This document shows, one piece after another, positions 44,066 to 52,785 of a stretch of DNA of 64,000 nt (position 1 is its first letter; each line of letters opens with the position of its first letter). The position numbers and the translations under genes are program-made. The DNA comes from CAZUNO01 sp964621445 [NCBI: Candidatus Hadarchaeota archaeon] (GTDB lineage Archaea > CAYQAE01 > CAYVLA01), in assembly GCA_964621445.1 (NCBI GenBank), contig CAZUNO010000014.1, forward strand, positions 1-64,000. The letters are read 5' to 3'. Under the pieces are notes generated by a model, which was not told the DNA's origin, ran no database searches, and saw only the letters and a list, made by a program, of their open reading frames with translations.

Positions 44066-45334
44066 ATGGACTGCGAGGTTGGCTTTTCCCAAAAGGAGAT
44101 AACCCCTCCAATTGGCACCCTCAAAGTTGGATGGAAGAAGAAAATCGTTTCGGACACTGTGCTCGACCCCCTGTTTGCAAAAGTGGCCGTTATCCAGGGG
44201 GATGGGCAGGTGGCCTTCGTCCAGCTGGACACCCTGAGCGTAAGGTGGACCCAGGTTAATGAAATAAGAAACAGGATCAGCGAGCTGTATGGATTCAGCG
44301 GGGAAAAGGTCATGGTTGCCGCCACCCATAATCACGCAGGTCCCGCGGTGGTCAACGCCGGTGACGTGACCAGGGACGATGATTACATTGAATCCATGGT
44401 CCAAAACGTGGTCTCTGCCTTCGGAGAGGCCCTGGAGAAGGTGGAGAGGGCAGAAATTGGCACCGGTCATACCTACGAGTTCAATGTAGGTTTTAACCGG
44501 AGGGTGGTTATGAGAGACGGAACGGTAATCACCCACGGTAGCTTCGATGACCCCAAGGCCCTGTGCCTGGAGGGACCCATAGACCCCGAGGTCCACGTCA
44601 TGGCCGCCAGGAACGGGGAGGGAAAGCTGCTCGGATGCATCGTGAACTTCGCCTGCCACCCTGCGCATCACGGGGGGAGCAGGGAGCTTTCGGGTGGTTT
44701 TCCCGAGGTATTGGCCGACATAATGGCCGGCAGGGGATGCCCGGTAACCGTTTTTCTAAACGGAGCATCGGGTAATGTGACCACTGTGGATCCCACCAGA
44801 GGCGGTCACAACCTGTCCAAGGAGGAGGCGGGGAGAAAGTTGGCCGACGACGTGGATGAGGTCATATCGGGAATCTCCTTCACCCCCGAGGTAGAGTGTT
44901 CCTCGGTCACCAAACAGGTGACCCTCCCCTTTAGGGAGCTAACCGAGGATCAGATACAGGGCAAGGCGCCGGGCGCTCAGCGATTTATCGACTCCGCGAT
45001 CTACGAGCGGGAGATGCCCCGTTTGATACGAAAGATAGAATCCATTGGCGGACAGCCGGCCGAAATACAGGTAAATTCGGTTGATGACGCGGCCTACGCG
45101 GGGGTCCCTTCAGAGTACTTCTCCCAGTTGGCCCTGCGGATAAAGGAGCAGTCTCACCCCCTGCACGCCCTGGTTGTTGGCCACGCCAACGGGATGGTGG
45201 GATATGTTCCCCACCGTGCGGCCTTCGAACGCGGGGGCTATGAAACCACGCTCTGCGGGTCCAGCCGCCTCGCCCCCGAGGCGGGGGACATACTTGCAGA
45301 TGGTGCTATAGAACTCATCCGGGGATTGAATTAG
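44066..45334 (+). CDS. Neutral/alkaline-ceramidase-like metalloamidase N-terminal domain protein
   Basis: A 422-residue protein matching the catalytic-domain order of neutral ceramidases. VGFSQKEITPPIGTLKVGW begins it. Metal ligands are seen in AATHNHAGPAV and NFACHPAHHGG, followed by the nucleophile-type segment FLNGASGNVTTVDP, and LVVGHANGMVGYVPHRAAFERGGYE near the end with the family Tyr. True ceramidases are about 650-700 residues and secreted. This one is shorter, lacks the C-terminal domain and has no signal peptide, so its substrate is probably another amide such as an N-acyl sugar or amino acid. Confidence 0.85.
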   Translation: MDCEVGFSQKEITPPIGTLKVGWKKKIVSDTVLDPLFAKVAVIQGDGQVAFVQLDTLSVRWTQVNEIRNRISELYGFSGEKVMVAATHNHAGPAVVNAGDVTRDDDYIESMVQNVVSAFGEALEKVERAEIGTGHTYEFNVGFNRRVVMRDGTVITHGSFDDPKALCLEGPIDPEVHVMAARNGEGKLLGCIVNFACHPAHHGGSRELSGGFPEVLADIMAGRGCPVTVFLNGASGNVTTVDPTRGGHNLSKEEAGRKLADDVDEVISGISFTPEVECSSVTKQVTLPFRELTEDQIQGKAPGAQRFIDSAIYEREMPRLIRKIESIGGQPAEIQVNSVDDAAYAGVPSEYFSQLALRIKEQSHPLHALVVGHANGMVGYVPHRAAFERGGYETTLCGSSRLAPEAGDILADGAIELIRGLN

Positions 45335-45335
45335 G

Positions 45336-46295
45336 TCATGGGTTCCCAAGAAGGTCGTGGCTGGCCTTTTGATCCAGGATTTTTGCCACCGTTTTGAAAA
45401 GCATTCGGGAATCAGCAAGACGTACCCTTGCCCGTCCCAGGTCGGAAAGTATCTGGCCTCCCTGGGAGTTAAGCGGGCTCTCGACCTCCGTGAAGTCGTC
45501 CAGGAACTCCCTCCAGTTGGATGGGAGCGATCCTCGGTAGTTGTGGTAGGCGGCCCACTGGGCGACATGAATCATGGAGTTGCTCCGGTGGTCAACGCCG
45601 AGGAGGAGGACCTTTCCCCCTGCCTTCATGAGCCTGTAAAGGGGGTGGTCCTCCAGCCCTTGCCCCGGTCTGTTGTCGTGGTCCTTGAGGATTTTTTCAG
45701 CTAGCTTGCCCCAACCGGTGAAGGAACCGGAGTACTGGTGGCTTCTGTAGGTCTCCGGCCTCCTCCAGAAGGTCTCCGGAATGCGTCCCGTGGACACGGG
45801 CATTTTCCAGGGCTTAACCTCCTCGGCCTCCGGACCGGGTCCCTTTCTCCTGAGAACCACGCGTCCCGGTTCATGATCGCTCTCCAGGTCTTCTACCTCC
45901 CAGCCGCAGTTATTTTCCAGATGCTTGGTCTCCCCCTGGAGACGCACGGCCATTTCCTGGCAGGAGTCGAAGGGATACTCTATTCCCCAGTCAAGGGAGA
46001 TGGACCGTAGTTTTTTCCACAGGGAACGGATGTGCCCTGAGAATACGTATGGATGCTCACCGCTCCTCAGGGCGAGGGTTTCCAGGAAGAGGATCAGCTC
46101 GCCGCTGTAGGTAGCCATGAAAAGGGTGCCCTGCTCGGTAATGACGCCCTCCAGGGCACTGATAACCGAATCTGCCCCTCCTTTAACATACCCCAGGCTA
46201 CTTAGGCTGCTGTGAACGATCACGTGTTTACCGGTCAATTCCAGTTGGCGTAAGCCACTCAGGATCTGGCCTTCGGTTAACTCCACGCTGGTCAT
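45336..46295 (-). CDS. AAC(3)-family N-acetyltransferase-like protein
   Basis: A 319-residue protein of the aminoglycoside 3-N-acetyltransferase (YokD/AAC(3)) fold. VIVHSSLSSLGYVKGGADSV is the acetyl-CoA entry, GTLFMATYSG the next strand, TGRIPETFWRRPETYRSHQYS the conserved HP-like segment, and LLLGVDHRSNSMIHVAQWAA the catalytic-end motif. An insertion of about 60 residues follows the third strand. In an environmental archaeon the role is more likely acetylation of an amino sugar than antibiotic resistance. It ends 2 bases from the convergent ceramidase-like gene. Confidence 0.85.
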   Translation of the reverse strand: MTSVELTEGQILSGLRQLELTGKHVIVHSSLSSLGYVKGGADSVISALEGVITEQGTLFMATYSGELILFLETLALRSGEHPYVFSGHIRSLWKKLRSISLDWGIEYPFDSCQEMAVRLQGETKHLENNCGWEVEDLESDHEPGRVVLRRKGPGPEAEEVKPWKMPVSTGRIPETFWRRPETYRSHQYSGSFTGWGKLAEKILKDHDNRPGQGLEDHPLYRLMKAGGKVLLLGVDHRSNSMIHVAQWAAYHNYRGSLPSNWREFLDDFTEVESPLNSQGGQILSDLGRARVRLADSRMLFKTVAKILDQKASHDLLGNP

Positions 46296-46352
46296 TTTCC
46301 ACCACGGCTAGAGGTGGAGTGCCAATCTTTGTACGATTGTTTCATGGGTTAG

Positions 46353-47597
46353 CTAATCATAGTAGAAGGGGGCCCCTTCCCAATGCTGAAGTGCCTTTCC
46401 AAGTTCCTTGTGTTGCTTGGCATATTCCTGGAAATCGGCCTCTTCCTTTAGGGCATCCAGGGCCTGCCTCATGGCCTGGGCACCTGCAAAGGTCCCGTCA
46501 GGGTGGCCGTGAACTCCGCCGCCGGCCTGTATTACCACATCATTACCGAAGATATCCACCAGATCGGGAATCATGCCTGGGTGAAGGCCTCCGGAGGCAA
46601 CGGGGAGAGTCTTCTTCATGCCGTACAAGTCCTCGGTGAGTCCGTGTACGTTATCCAGTACCTCCTTCTTTCCCTCCTTCATCTTTCCAACCGCGGTACC
46701 CACGTGCAGTTGGTCGGCACCTATGAGCCTGGTGTTCTTGGCCACAACTCTCATGTTTATGCCATGTTTAGGGTCGACGGTGAAGGCCGCATGTCCCGCT
46801 CTGTGGGCGTGCAGAGCCAGTCCCAGATCCTCTTCCCGTAGGGTCTGGAATCCGGAGTGACCGCAGGTTAGGATGTCGATCATCACGTATTCCCCTCCCA
46901 GGTCCCTGACTGCCTCTGCTCGACGGATCATCTCATTGGTCTCCGCGGTGACGTTGGCGAAGTAGACCTTCTTCTCTCCGGTCTCGTCCTCGGCCTTGTC
47001 ACGTGCCTCCAGGGTCTCCTCGATCCTATCCTGGAACCGGTTAAACGACTGGTCCGAGAGGTTCTCGTCGTCCTTCACCACATCGCAACCGCCGGTCCAC
47101 GCCTCGTAGGCAACCTGAGCGTGGTGTTCGGTCCTCAAACCAAGCTTTGGCTTGACTATGGTACCCACCAGGGGACGATCGGGGACGCCCAATAGGTTCC
47201 TTACGCCTTCAATACCGAACTTGGGGCCCTTGAAGCTGTCAACCAGTTCCTTCGGATAATGGATATCGTCCAGCCTGAGGCCAGTGATTCCCTTGAGTCC
47301 AAAGACGTTTCCCGCCACGCTGCTCATGATGTTGGCCATGTTTCCGGGCTCGAATAGGCCCGTTGGGTAGGCTATCTTGATCCTGTGTCCCTTGATATCG
47401 AAAACCTTGGCGTGCAGATCCCAGACGTACTCCTTCATGGTTCTCAATTCCGTCCAGGTGCCGACCGAGCTTTCAGCAGCCACGCCACCGGCGGCTTCCC
47501 TGAATCCCATTGTGTCGTCGGTTTCCACCAGGAATTCACAGATAAGATCGTGATCACCTGGCTCGTAGTCCGTGTCAATAAAATCCGTATATTTCAA
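46353..47597 (-). CDS. rbcL: Form III ribulose-1,5-bisphosphate carboxylase/oxygenase, large subunit
   Basis: A 414-residue archaeal-type RuBisCO. It has AAESSVGTWTEL (Glu42), GNVFG (Asn97), IVKPKLGL (Lys149), GGCDVVKDDENL (carbamylated Lys175, metal Asp177/Glu178), HRAGHAAFT, VGTAVGKMKEG (loop-6 Lys), PVASGGLHPGM and IQAGGGVHGHP. All catalytic residues appear intact. Form III enzymes fix CO2 on ribulose bisphosphate made from AMP and other nucleotides rather than in a Calvin cycle. The partner genes (AMP phosphorylase, ribose-1,5-bisphosphate isomerase) are not in the window. TTG 47597 has GGAG about 7 bases upstream and a TATA-like box at 47631-47638. Confidence 0.95.
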   Translation of the reverse strand: MKYTDFIDTDYEPGDHDLICEFLVETDDTMGFREAAGGVAAESSVGTWTELRTMKEYVWDLHAKVFDIKGHRIKIAYPTGLFEPGNMANIMSSVAGNVFGLKGITGLRLDDIHYPKELVDSFKGPKFGIEGVRNLLGVPDRPLVGTIVKPKLGLRTEHHAQVAYEAWTGGCDVVKDDENLSDQSFNRFQDRIEETLEARDKAEDETGEKKVYFANVTAETNEMIRRAEAVRDLGGEYVMIDILTCGHSGFQTLREEDLGLALHAHRAGHAAFTVDPKHGINMRVVAKNTRLIGADQLHVGTAVGKMKEGKKEVLDNVHGLTEDLYGMKKTLPVASGGLHPGMIPDLVDIFGNDVVIQAGGGVHGHPDGTFAGAQAMRQALDALKEEADFQEYAKQHKELGKALQHWEGAPFYYD

Positions 47598-47690
47598 ACT
47601 ATCACTCCGTCTGCTTCCTAGAGGGGGATACTTAAAAGTAATGTCCAGATCCCTAGCGTTTTAACACCTGGCATTTCAGTTGGAGTACCA

Positions 47691-47698
47691 ATTTTAAG
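47691..47698 (+). promoter_or_regulatory. TATA-like box for nadE
   Basis: ATTTTAAG, about 38 bases before TTG 47733. The RuBisCO gene reads the other way with its own box (TACTTTTAAG on the minus strand) near 47631-47638. Confidence 0.4.
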
Positions 47699-47732
47699 GA
47701 CCGGGAGAAATCCTAGATCAGGGCAGGCTAAA

Positions 47733-49460
47733 TTGAGGTCGATAAGAATCGGCATGGCACAGGTTAATCCCACCGTGGGGGATCTTGAGGGAAATGTGAA
47801 GCTTGTAATCAACTACATCAACAGGGCCCGATCGCTCGACGTGGACCTTCTCACCTTTCCTGAAATGGTGGTTACTGGCTATCCGCCCGAGGACCTGCTT
47901 CTGAAGCGGGAGTTCTTAGACCAGAACCTGGAGGCTCTGGGAAGAATTGCCCATGAATGTATCGGGCTGACCACGGTGGTGGGTTTCGTCGATTCCCAAT
48001 CCGACCTCTATAACTCGGCGGCGGTTCTGCATAACGGGGAGGTGAAAGGGATATATCACAAGGTCCACCTTCCAAACTACGGGGTCTTCGACGAGAACAG
48101 GTACTTTCGGCGGGGAAGTGAGGTTCAGATATTCACCGTGGAGGGGGTTAGGGTTGGGGTCAGCATATGCGAGGATATCTGGCAGGAAGTTGGTCCTCCT
48201 ACGGTTCAGGCCCTGGCCGGAGCGGAGGTACTGGTCAATATAAGCGGCTCTCCCTATCATTCCGGCAAGGGGGAGGAACGGCTCAGAATACTCTCGGCAC
48301 GGGCCTCCGATAACCTTGCTTACGTGGCCTATAACAACATCGTGGGCGGTCAGGACGAGCTGGTTTTCGACGGCCATGGAATGATCATCGACGAGAAGGG
48401 ATCGGTGGTTGCCAGGGGCAAGCAGTTTGAGGAGGACCTGGTAGTGGCCGATCTGGACGCGGACCGCGCATTCAAGGCCAGGCTGCATACGCCCAGGGCC
48501 AGAGATGGCTCGGTTGTGCTCCGGGACATGGGCCTAAATGTGAGGAAGATACATATCTCAGGTAAAAGTGATTCGCGTGGGAAGCCGGAGCTTCCCCAGA
48601 GATCCGTAGGCGAGATGGGATTTCCGGCCGAGGTTTACGCGGCGCTGGTTCTGGGAACCAGGGACTACGTGCGAAAAAACGGGTTTGAGGAGGTGGTAAT
48701 CGGTCTTTCCGGGGGGATAGATTCCAGTCTAGTAGCCACCATTGCCGTAGACGCCCTTGGAAAGGAGAACGTAATCGGCGTGTACATGCCATCCAGGTAC
48801 TCCTCACCCGAGAGTGAGGAGGACGCCAGCAAGCTGGCGGAAAATCTGGGAGTGAGGTTGATCCACATCTCAATAGACGATATTTTCGAGGCTTTTCTGG
48901 ACTCTCTGACTCCCCAGTTCGAGGGTACCGAGGCTGATAGGGCTGAGGAGAACCTCCAGGCCAGGGCCAGGGGAGACCTTCTAATGGCTCTATCAAACAA
49001 ATTCGGCTGGATGGTATTGGCCACGGGGAACAAAAGCGAGATGGCGATTGGCTACGCGACCCTGTACGGGGACATGTGCGGGGGTCTGGCAGTAATCAAG
49101 GACGTTCCCAAGACCCTGGTCTACGGGCTTTCGAAATACCGGAACTCAAAGGATCCCTTGATACCGGATAGGGTTATGGAGAAGGCCCCATCGGCCGAAC
49201 TGAGGCCGGAACAGAGGGACACCGATGCCCTCCCGCCTTACGAGGTCCTGGACCCCATATTGGAGTCCTACGTGGAGAAGGATATGAGCGTGGAGGATAT
49301 CGTGGAACGGGGCTTTGACGAGCATGTTGTGAGGCGTGTCATCCGGATGGTGGACGGCAGCGAATTCAAGCGAAGGCAGTCAACTCCTGGGATAAAGATA
49401 ACCCCCAGGTCCTTTGGCAAGGATCGAAGGTTACCCATCACCAACAAGTTCCGCCCCTGA
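47733..49460 (+). CDS. nadE: Glutamine-dependent NAD+ synthetase
   Basis: A 575-residue two-domain enzyme making NAD+ from nicotinic acid adenine dinucleotide, ATP and glutamine. The N-terminal nitrilase-type glutaminase triad is seen as Glu44 (FPEMVVTGYPPEDLL), Lys110 (YHKVHLPNYGVFDE) and Cys146 (SICEDIW). The C-terminal synthetase has the PP-loop LSGGIDSSLVATIA (from about 325) and ATGNKSEMAIGYATLYGDMCGG. TTG 47733 is needed to keep the first beta-strand (IRIGMAQVNPTVGD). Confidence 0.95.
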   Translation: MRSIRIGMAQVNPTVGDLEGNVKLVINYINRARSLDVDLLTFPEMVVTGYPPEDLLLKREFLDQNLEALGRIAHECIGLTTVVGFVDSQSDLYNSAAVLHNGEVKGIYHKVHLPNYGVFDENRYFRRGSEVQIFTVEGVRVGVSICEDIWQEVGPPTVQALAGAEVLVNISGSPYHSGKGEERLRILSARASDNLAYVAYNNIVGGQDELVFDGHGMIIDEKGSVVARGKQFEEDLVVADLDADRAFKARLHTPRARDGSVVLRDMGLNVRKIHISGKSDSRGKPELPQRSVGEMGFPAEVYAALVLGTRDYVRKNGFEEVVIGLSGGIDSSLVATIAVDALGKENVIGVYMPSRYSSPESEEDASKLAENLGVRLIHISIDDIFEAFLDSLTPQFEGTEADRAEENLQARARGDLLMALSNKFGWMVLATGNKSEMAIGYATLYGDMCGGLAVIKDVPKTLVYGLSKYRNSKDPLIPDRVMEKAPSAELRPEQRDTDALPPYEVLDPILESYVEKDMSVEDIVERGFDEHVVRRVIRMVDGSEFKRRQSTPGIKITPRSFGKDRRLPITNKFRP

Positions 49461-49471
49461 TTCGAGACCCT

Positions 49472-50515
49472 CTAAGGGATCAGGATCTCTCTTCCCGATT
49501 CAGCTGATTTGTATATGGCCCCCATGATCTTCTGGAGGATCAGTCCTTCCTCCCCGGTAACCGGGGGTTGCTGGTCATTAGCGATGCAGTCAACGAATTT
49601 TCTTATCTCTATCTCGTGGGTGCTGGATTTCTTCTTAAGGAACACGGGCTGGGTATCCAGTAGTGTACGGTTTCTCTCCGAGAATATCTTAGGTGGGTCC
49701 AGGCTGCATCCGCCATCCGTACCCAGCAGCTGAACGTCGAAAACGTTCTTCTCAACGTTGGCGGCGAAGCTTGTTTCAAGGAACATACTGGCCCCGCTCT
49801 CGAACTTGATGAGGCCCAGCGCGTAGTCCTCCACGGTGAATTTTTCCGGATCCCACTGCCCCATGAGACCTATCACCCCCTTCCTGTTACCGAACTTGGT
49901 ATAAGCGGCACCGCTAACGGATACCGGCCGGGGATACCCCATTAGGTACATGGCGGCATCCATGACGTGTACGCCAACATCTACCAGGGGGCCTCCTCCC
50001 TGTTTGTCCTTCTCGATGAACACTCCCCACCCCGGTATGCCTCTTCTACGCAGGCACTGTGCCTTGGCGAAGTATATCTCGCCCATCTCACCTGCATCCA
50101 CGAACCTCTTCAGGGCCTGTATATCGGGCCTCCACCGGTAATTGAGTCCCACCATGAGATTTCCCGAGCTCTTACTGGCCGCGTCCACCATTGCCTGGGC
50201 CTCCTCCGCGTTCATGGCCATGGGTTTCTCCACCAGAACGTGCTTGTCTGCATTAAGTGCGTCCACGGTCGGACCCCTATGGGCGAAGTTCGGGGTGCAG
50301 ACGCTTACGGCATCGATCTCATCGATCTCCAGCAGGTCCTGATAATCAGTGAAGTATTGGGGAATATCGAATTTCGATGCCGCCTGTTTGGCTTTCTCCT
50401 CCACCACGTCGCAACAGGCGATGATCTTAGCATTTTCCAGTTTTTTATAACTGGGTATGTGCTGGCCTTGAGCGATTCCGCCACACCCGATTATTCCTAC
50501 CTTGACTTTCGTCAC
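49472..50515 (-). CDS. Gfo/Idh/MocA-family oxidoreductase
   Basis: A 347-residue NAD(P)-dependent dehydrogenase. The Rossmann motif VGIIGCGGIAQGQHIPSY opens it, VSVCTPNFAHRGPTVDAL follows, then HVLVEKPMAMN with the conserved EKP Lys. GGGPLVDVGVHVMDAAMYLMG carries the catalytic Asp and His. Substrates are sugars, inositols or glycosides. Start GTG 50515 has GGAG upstream and a TATA-like ATTTAAAT at 50549-50556; an open frame extends to 50572. The promoter lies back to back with that of suf. Confidence 0.93.
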   Translation of the reverse strand: MTKVKVGIIGCGGIAQGQHIPSYKKLENAKIIACCDVVEEKAKQAASKFDIPQYFTDYQDLLEIDEIDAVSVCTPNFAHRGPTVDALNADKHVLVEKPMAMNAEEAQAMVDAASKSSGNLMVGLNYRWRPDIQALKRFVDAGEMGEIYFAKAQCLRRRGIPGWGVFIEKDKQGGGPLVDVGVHVMDAAMYLMGYPRPVSVSGAAYTKFGNRKGVIGLMGQWDPEKFTVEDYALGLIKFESGASMFLETSFAANVEKNVFDVQLLGTDGGCSLDPPKIFSERNRTLLDTQPVFLKKKSSTHEIEIRKFVDCIANDQQPPVTGEEGLILQKIMGAIYKSAESGREILIP

Positions 50516-50650
50516 CTGGATCTCCTGGGCTCCGGGGTGAGGGCGGGTATTTAAATCAGTTTTCGGTCCCAAAGCTGTTGGTTTTACGGTTTGCAGTATT
50601 GATCCCGTCGGTATTGGGCGGCTATCCTGAATTCCAGGCCTGTGTATTCA

Positions 50651-50756
50651 TGACAATGTATTGATCAGGGGATGTCCGACTCGCACATATATAAACTATT
50701 GTCAAGCTAATATCTGCGATTCGTGGTCCAATTATGGGTCAGGTCTCGATTTAAGA
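50651..50756 (+). promoter_or_regulatory. Tandem promoters of sufCB with a flanking inverted repeat
   Basis: Two TATA-like boxes: ACATATATAAAC around 50685-50694 and CGATTTAAG around 50747-50755. TGACAAT (50651-50657) and ATTGTCA (50698-50704) form a 7-bp inverted repeat that brackets the first box. A redox or iron regulator could use it. The second box gives a nearly leaderless sufC transcript. Confidence 0.45.
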
Positions 50757-50783
50757 TCGGAGATTGATCTCTTGGCCGAGATA

Positions 50784-51530
50784 TTGAGAGTTGAAAACCT
50801 GAAGGTCGAAGTTGAGGGTGAAGAGATACTCCACGGTGTGGATATTGGTATCGGGAAGGGGGAGACACATCTCCTTTTTGGGCCCAATGGTTCCGGTAAG
50901 ACCACCCTGCTCATGGCCATAATGGGCTTCCCTGCCTTTAAGATTACTCAAGGAAAGGTTTACCTCAATGGGGAGGACGTGACTGGCCTCCCCATAAACG
51001 AGAGGGCAGAGAGGGGTATCGGTATGTCCTTCCAGAGGCCGCCAACCATTCGGGGAGTTAGAACCAGGCGTTTGGTGGAGATATGCTCCCGGGGTAATGA
51101 GGATGTTGAGCAGCTGGCGGTCGATCTGAACCTGGAAAAGCATCTGGACCGGGATATAAACGATGGCTTTTCAGGCGGGGAGATAAAACGCGCTGAGCTG
51201 TTTCAGCTCCTGGCCCAGAACCCGGAAATGGTTCTGCTTGATGAACCGGAGTCGGGAGTCGATCTTGAAAACATGGCCCTTATCGGGGAGGGCATCAACC
51301 GCCTCCTTGGAAAGGACATGCCGTACCGGGAGAGAAAGGATAAGAATGGGCATTCGGCCCTGATAATAACCCACACCGGACATATACTGCAGTACGTCAC
51401 CGCCGATGTAGGGCATGTTCTCTGCTGTGGAGTTGTGGGCTGTAGCGGGAACCCTCAGGAGCTTCTGGCCGAAATAAGGAGAATGGGATACGAGGAGTGT
51501 ATTAAATGTCAAGTGAAAGCGATGAGCTGA
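50784..51530 (+). CDS. sufC: SufC, ATPase of the SUF Fe-S cluster assembly complex
   Basis: A 248-residue ABC-type ATPase. Walker A is GPNGSGKTTLL, the Q-loop MSFQRPPTIRGV, the signature FSGGEIKRAE, Walker B EMVLLDEPESGVDLE and the H-loop LIITHTG. ATP binding drives reshaping of the SufBC scaffold. The start is uncertain: TTG 50784 fits the family (RVENLKVEVEGEEILHG) and the second TATA box, and TTG 50772 adds four residues. It overlaps sufB by 25 bases, so it is an operon. Confidence 0.92.
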   Translation: MRVENLKVEVEGEEILHGVDIGIGKGETHLLFGPNGSGKTTLLMAIMGFPAFKITQGKVYLNGEDVTGLPINERAERGIGMSFQRPPTIRGVRTRRLVEICSRGNEDVEQLAVDLNLEKHLDRDINDGFSGGEIKRAELFQLLAQNPEMVLLDEPESGVDLENMALIGEGINRLLGKDMPYRERKDKNGHSALIITHTGHILQYVTADVGHVLCCGVVGCSGNPQELLAEIRRMGYEECIKCQVKAMS

Positions 51531-52735
51531 GGAAAAGGGCCGAGGAGGCCCGTGACAAACCATCCGGCGTGGGCCCGGACATAGACATATCCCAATTTTC
51601 CCGAAGGGCCGGGGAGGTCCCGGAGGTAGAGGGAATACAGCAGATGGACGAGGAAGATAGGTCCCGTATGTTGCAGGTGGGCGTTACCTCCGAGCTCGAT
51701 AATAGATCTGGAACCGTAGTTCAGATTGACGACTCCATAGTATACTCGGGTAGCACCGAGGAAGGAGTCGAGGCCATGGGCATGAGCCAGGCGCTGGAGA
51801 AATATGAATGGCTCAGGGACTACTGGTGGGACGTGATGCCCGTTGACGCGGACAAGTACACCGCGGCCGTGGAGCTTGATTACGGCGGAGGCTATTTCAT
51901 AAGGGCCAAGAAGGGACACAAGGCCAAGATGCCGGTTCAGAGCTGTCTCTACCTGTCCACTGATTCCTCCTCGCAGAGAGTTCACAACATAGTGATGGTC
52001 GAGGAGGACGCGGAGCTACACGTGATAACCGGATGTGCAAATAGCAGGGATTTCGGCAGGGGACTCCACCTCGGGGTCTCCGAGTTTTACGTCAAGAAAG
52101 GAGGAAAGCTTAGCTTCACAATGATACATAACTGGGGACCGGAGGTCGCAGTCAGACCCCGGAGCGCAATGGTAATCGAGGAAGGGGCCAGCCTGGTGTC
52201 CAATTACATATGCCTCGAGCCCGCTGGCTCTCTCCAGATGTATCCCACGGCCTACCTGAGAGGCAAGAATTCCACGGCCAGGTTTTATTCCCTGCTGCTG
52301 GCCACCCCTGGATCGGAGCTGGATGTGGGTGGCAGGGCCAGGTTGGAGGCCAAAGGCGCCAGGGCCGAGATAATTTCCAGGGCAGTCTCCACGGGCGGAA
52401 ACATAGTGGCTCGGGGTGACCTGGTGGGCAGTGCCCCCAAGGTGAAGGGTCACCTGGAGTGTGACGGGTTGATTCTCTCCGAGAAGGGGAGGATCCACGC
52501 AGTTCCCGAGCTGGAGGGGGAGCTAGGCGACGTCGATCTCTCCCATGAGGCCGCCGTGGGAAAGGTTTCACAGGAGGAGATCGAATATCTAATGGCCCGA
52601 GGTCTGAGCGAGGACGAGGCGGCGTCGACCATCGTCAGGGGTTTCCTGGACGTCAAGATAGAGGGCCTTCCCAGCGAGCTGTCCTCTTATATCGAGAGCG
52701 TGGTTGAACAAAGCGAAGATAGAATCTCGATGTAG
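51506..52735 (+). CDS. sufB: SufB/SufD-family Fe-S scaffold protein
   Basis: A 409-residue right-handed beta-helix protein of the SufBD family. After a variable N-terminus come the helix strands (VHNIVMVEEDAELHVITGCA, LHLGVSEFYVKKGGKLSFTMIHNWG) and a C-terminal helical domain with SHEAAVGKVSQEEIEYLMARGLSEDEAASTIVRGFL, the diagnostic end. With sufC it forms the minimal two-gene system found in many archaea, without sufD, sufS or sufE nearby. The cysteine and Glu/His residues for cluster building include CANSRD and HNW. Confidence 0.94.
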   Translation: MSSESDELRKRAEEARDKPSGVGPDIDISQFSRRAGEVPEVEGIQQMDEEDRSRMLQVGVTSELDNRSGTVVQIDDSIVYSGSTEEGVEAMGMSQALEKYEWLRDYWWDVMPVDADKYTAAVELDYGGGYFIRAKKGHKAKMPVQSCLYLSTDSSSQRVHNIVMVEEDAELHVITGCANSRDFGRGLHLGVSEFYVKKGGKLSFTMIHNWGPEVAVRPRSAMVIEEGASLVSNYICLEPAGSLQMYPTAYLRGKNSTARFYSLLLATPGSELDVGGRARLEAKGARAEIISRAVSTGGNIVARGDLVGSAPKVKGHLECDGLILSEKGRIHAVPELEGELGDVDLSHEAAVGKVSQEEIEYLMARGLSEDEAASTIVRGFLDVKIEGLPSELSSYIESVVEQSEDRISM

Positions 52736-52737
52736 AA

Positions 52738-52785
52738 TTATATATAACAAAAAATTTAAAAAAGATTTATTTATAAATTTCTATT
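52738..52785. terminator. AT-rich terminator region between convergent sufB and a glycosyltransferase
   Basis: Nearly pure A/T from 52736 to 52796, with T runs on both strands. Confidence 0.45.

Noticed and set aside
45336-46295. Antibiotic resistance as the role of the AAC(3)-like protein
   Set aside because: Fold similarity alone does not show it, and aminoglycosides do not normally act on archaea in the same way.
47916-48488. 190-codon minus-strand frame inside nadE
   Set aside because: Antisense shadow of a complete NAD synthetase.
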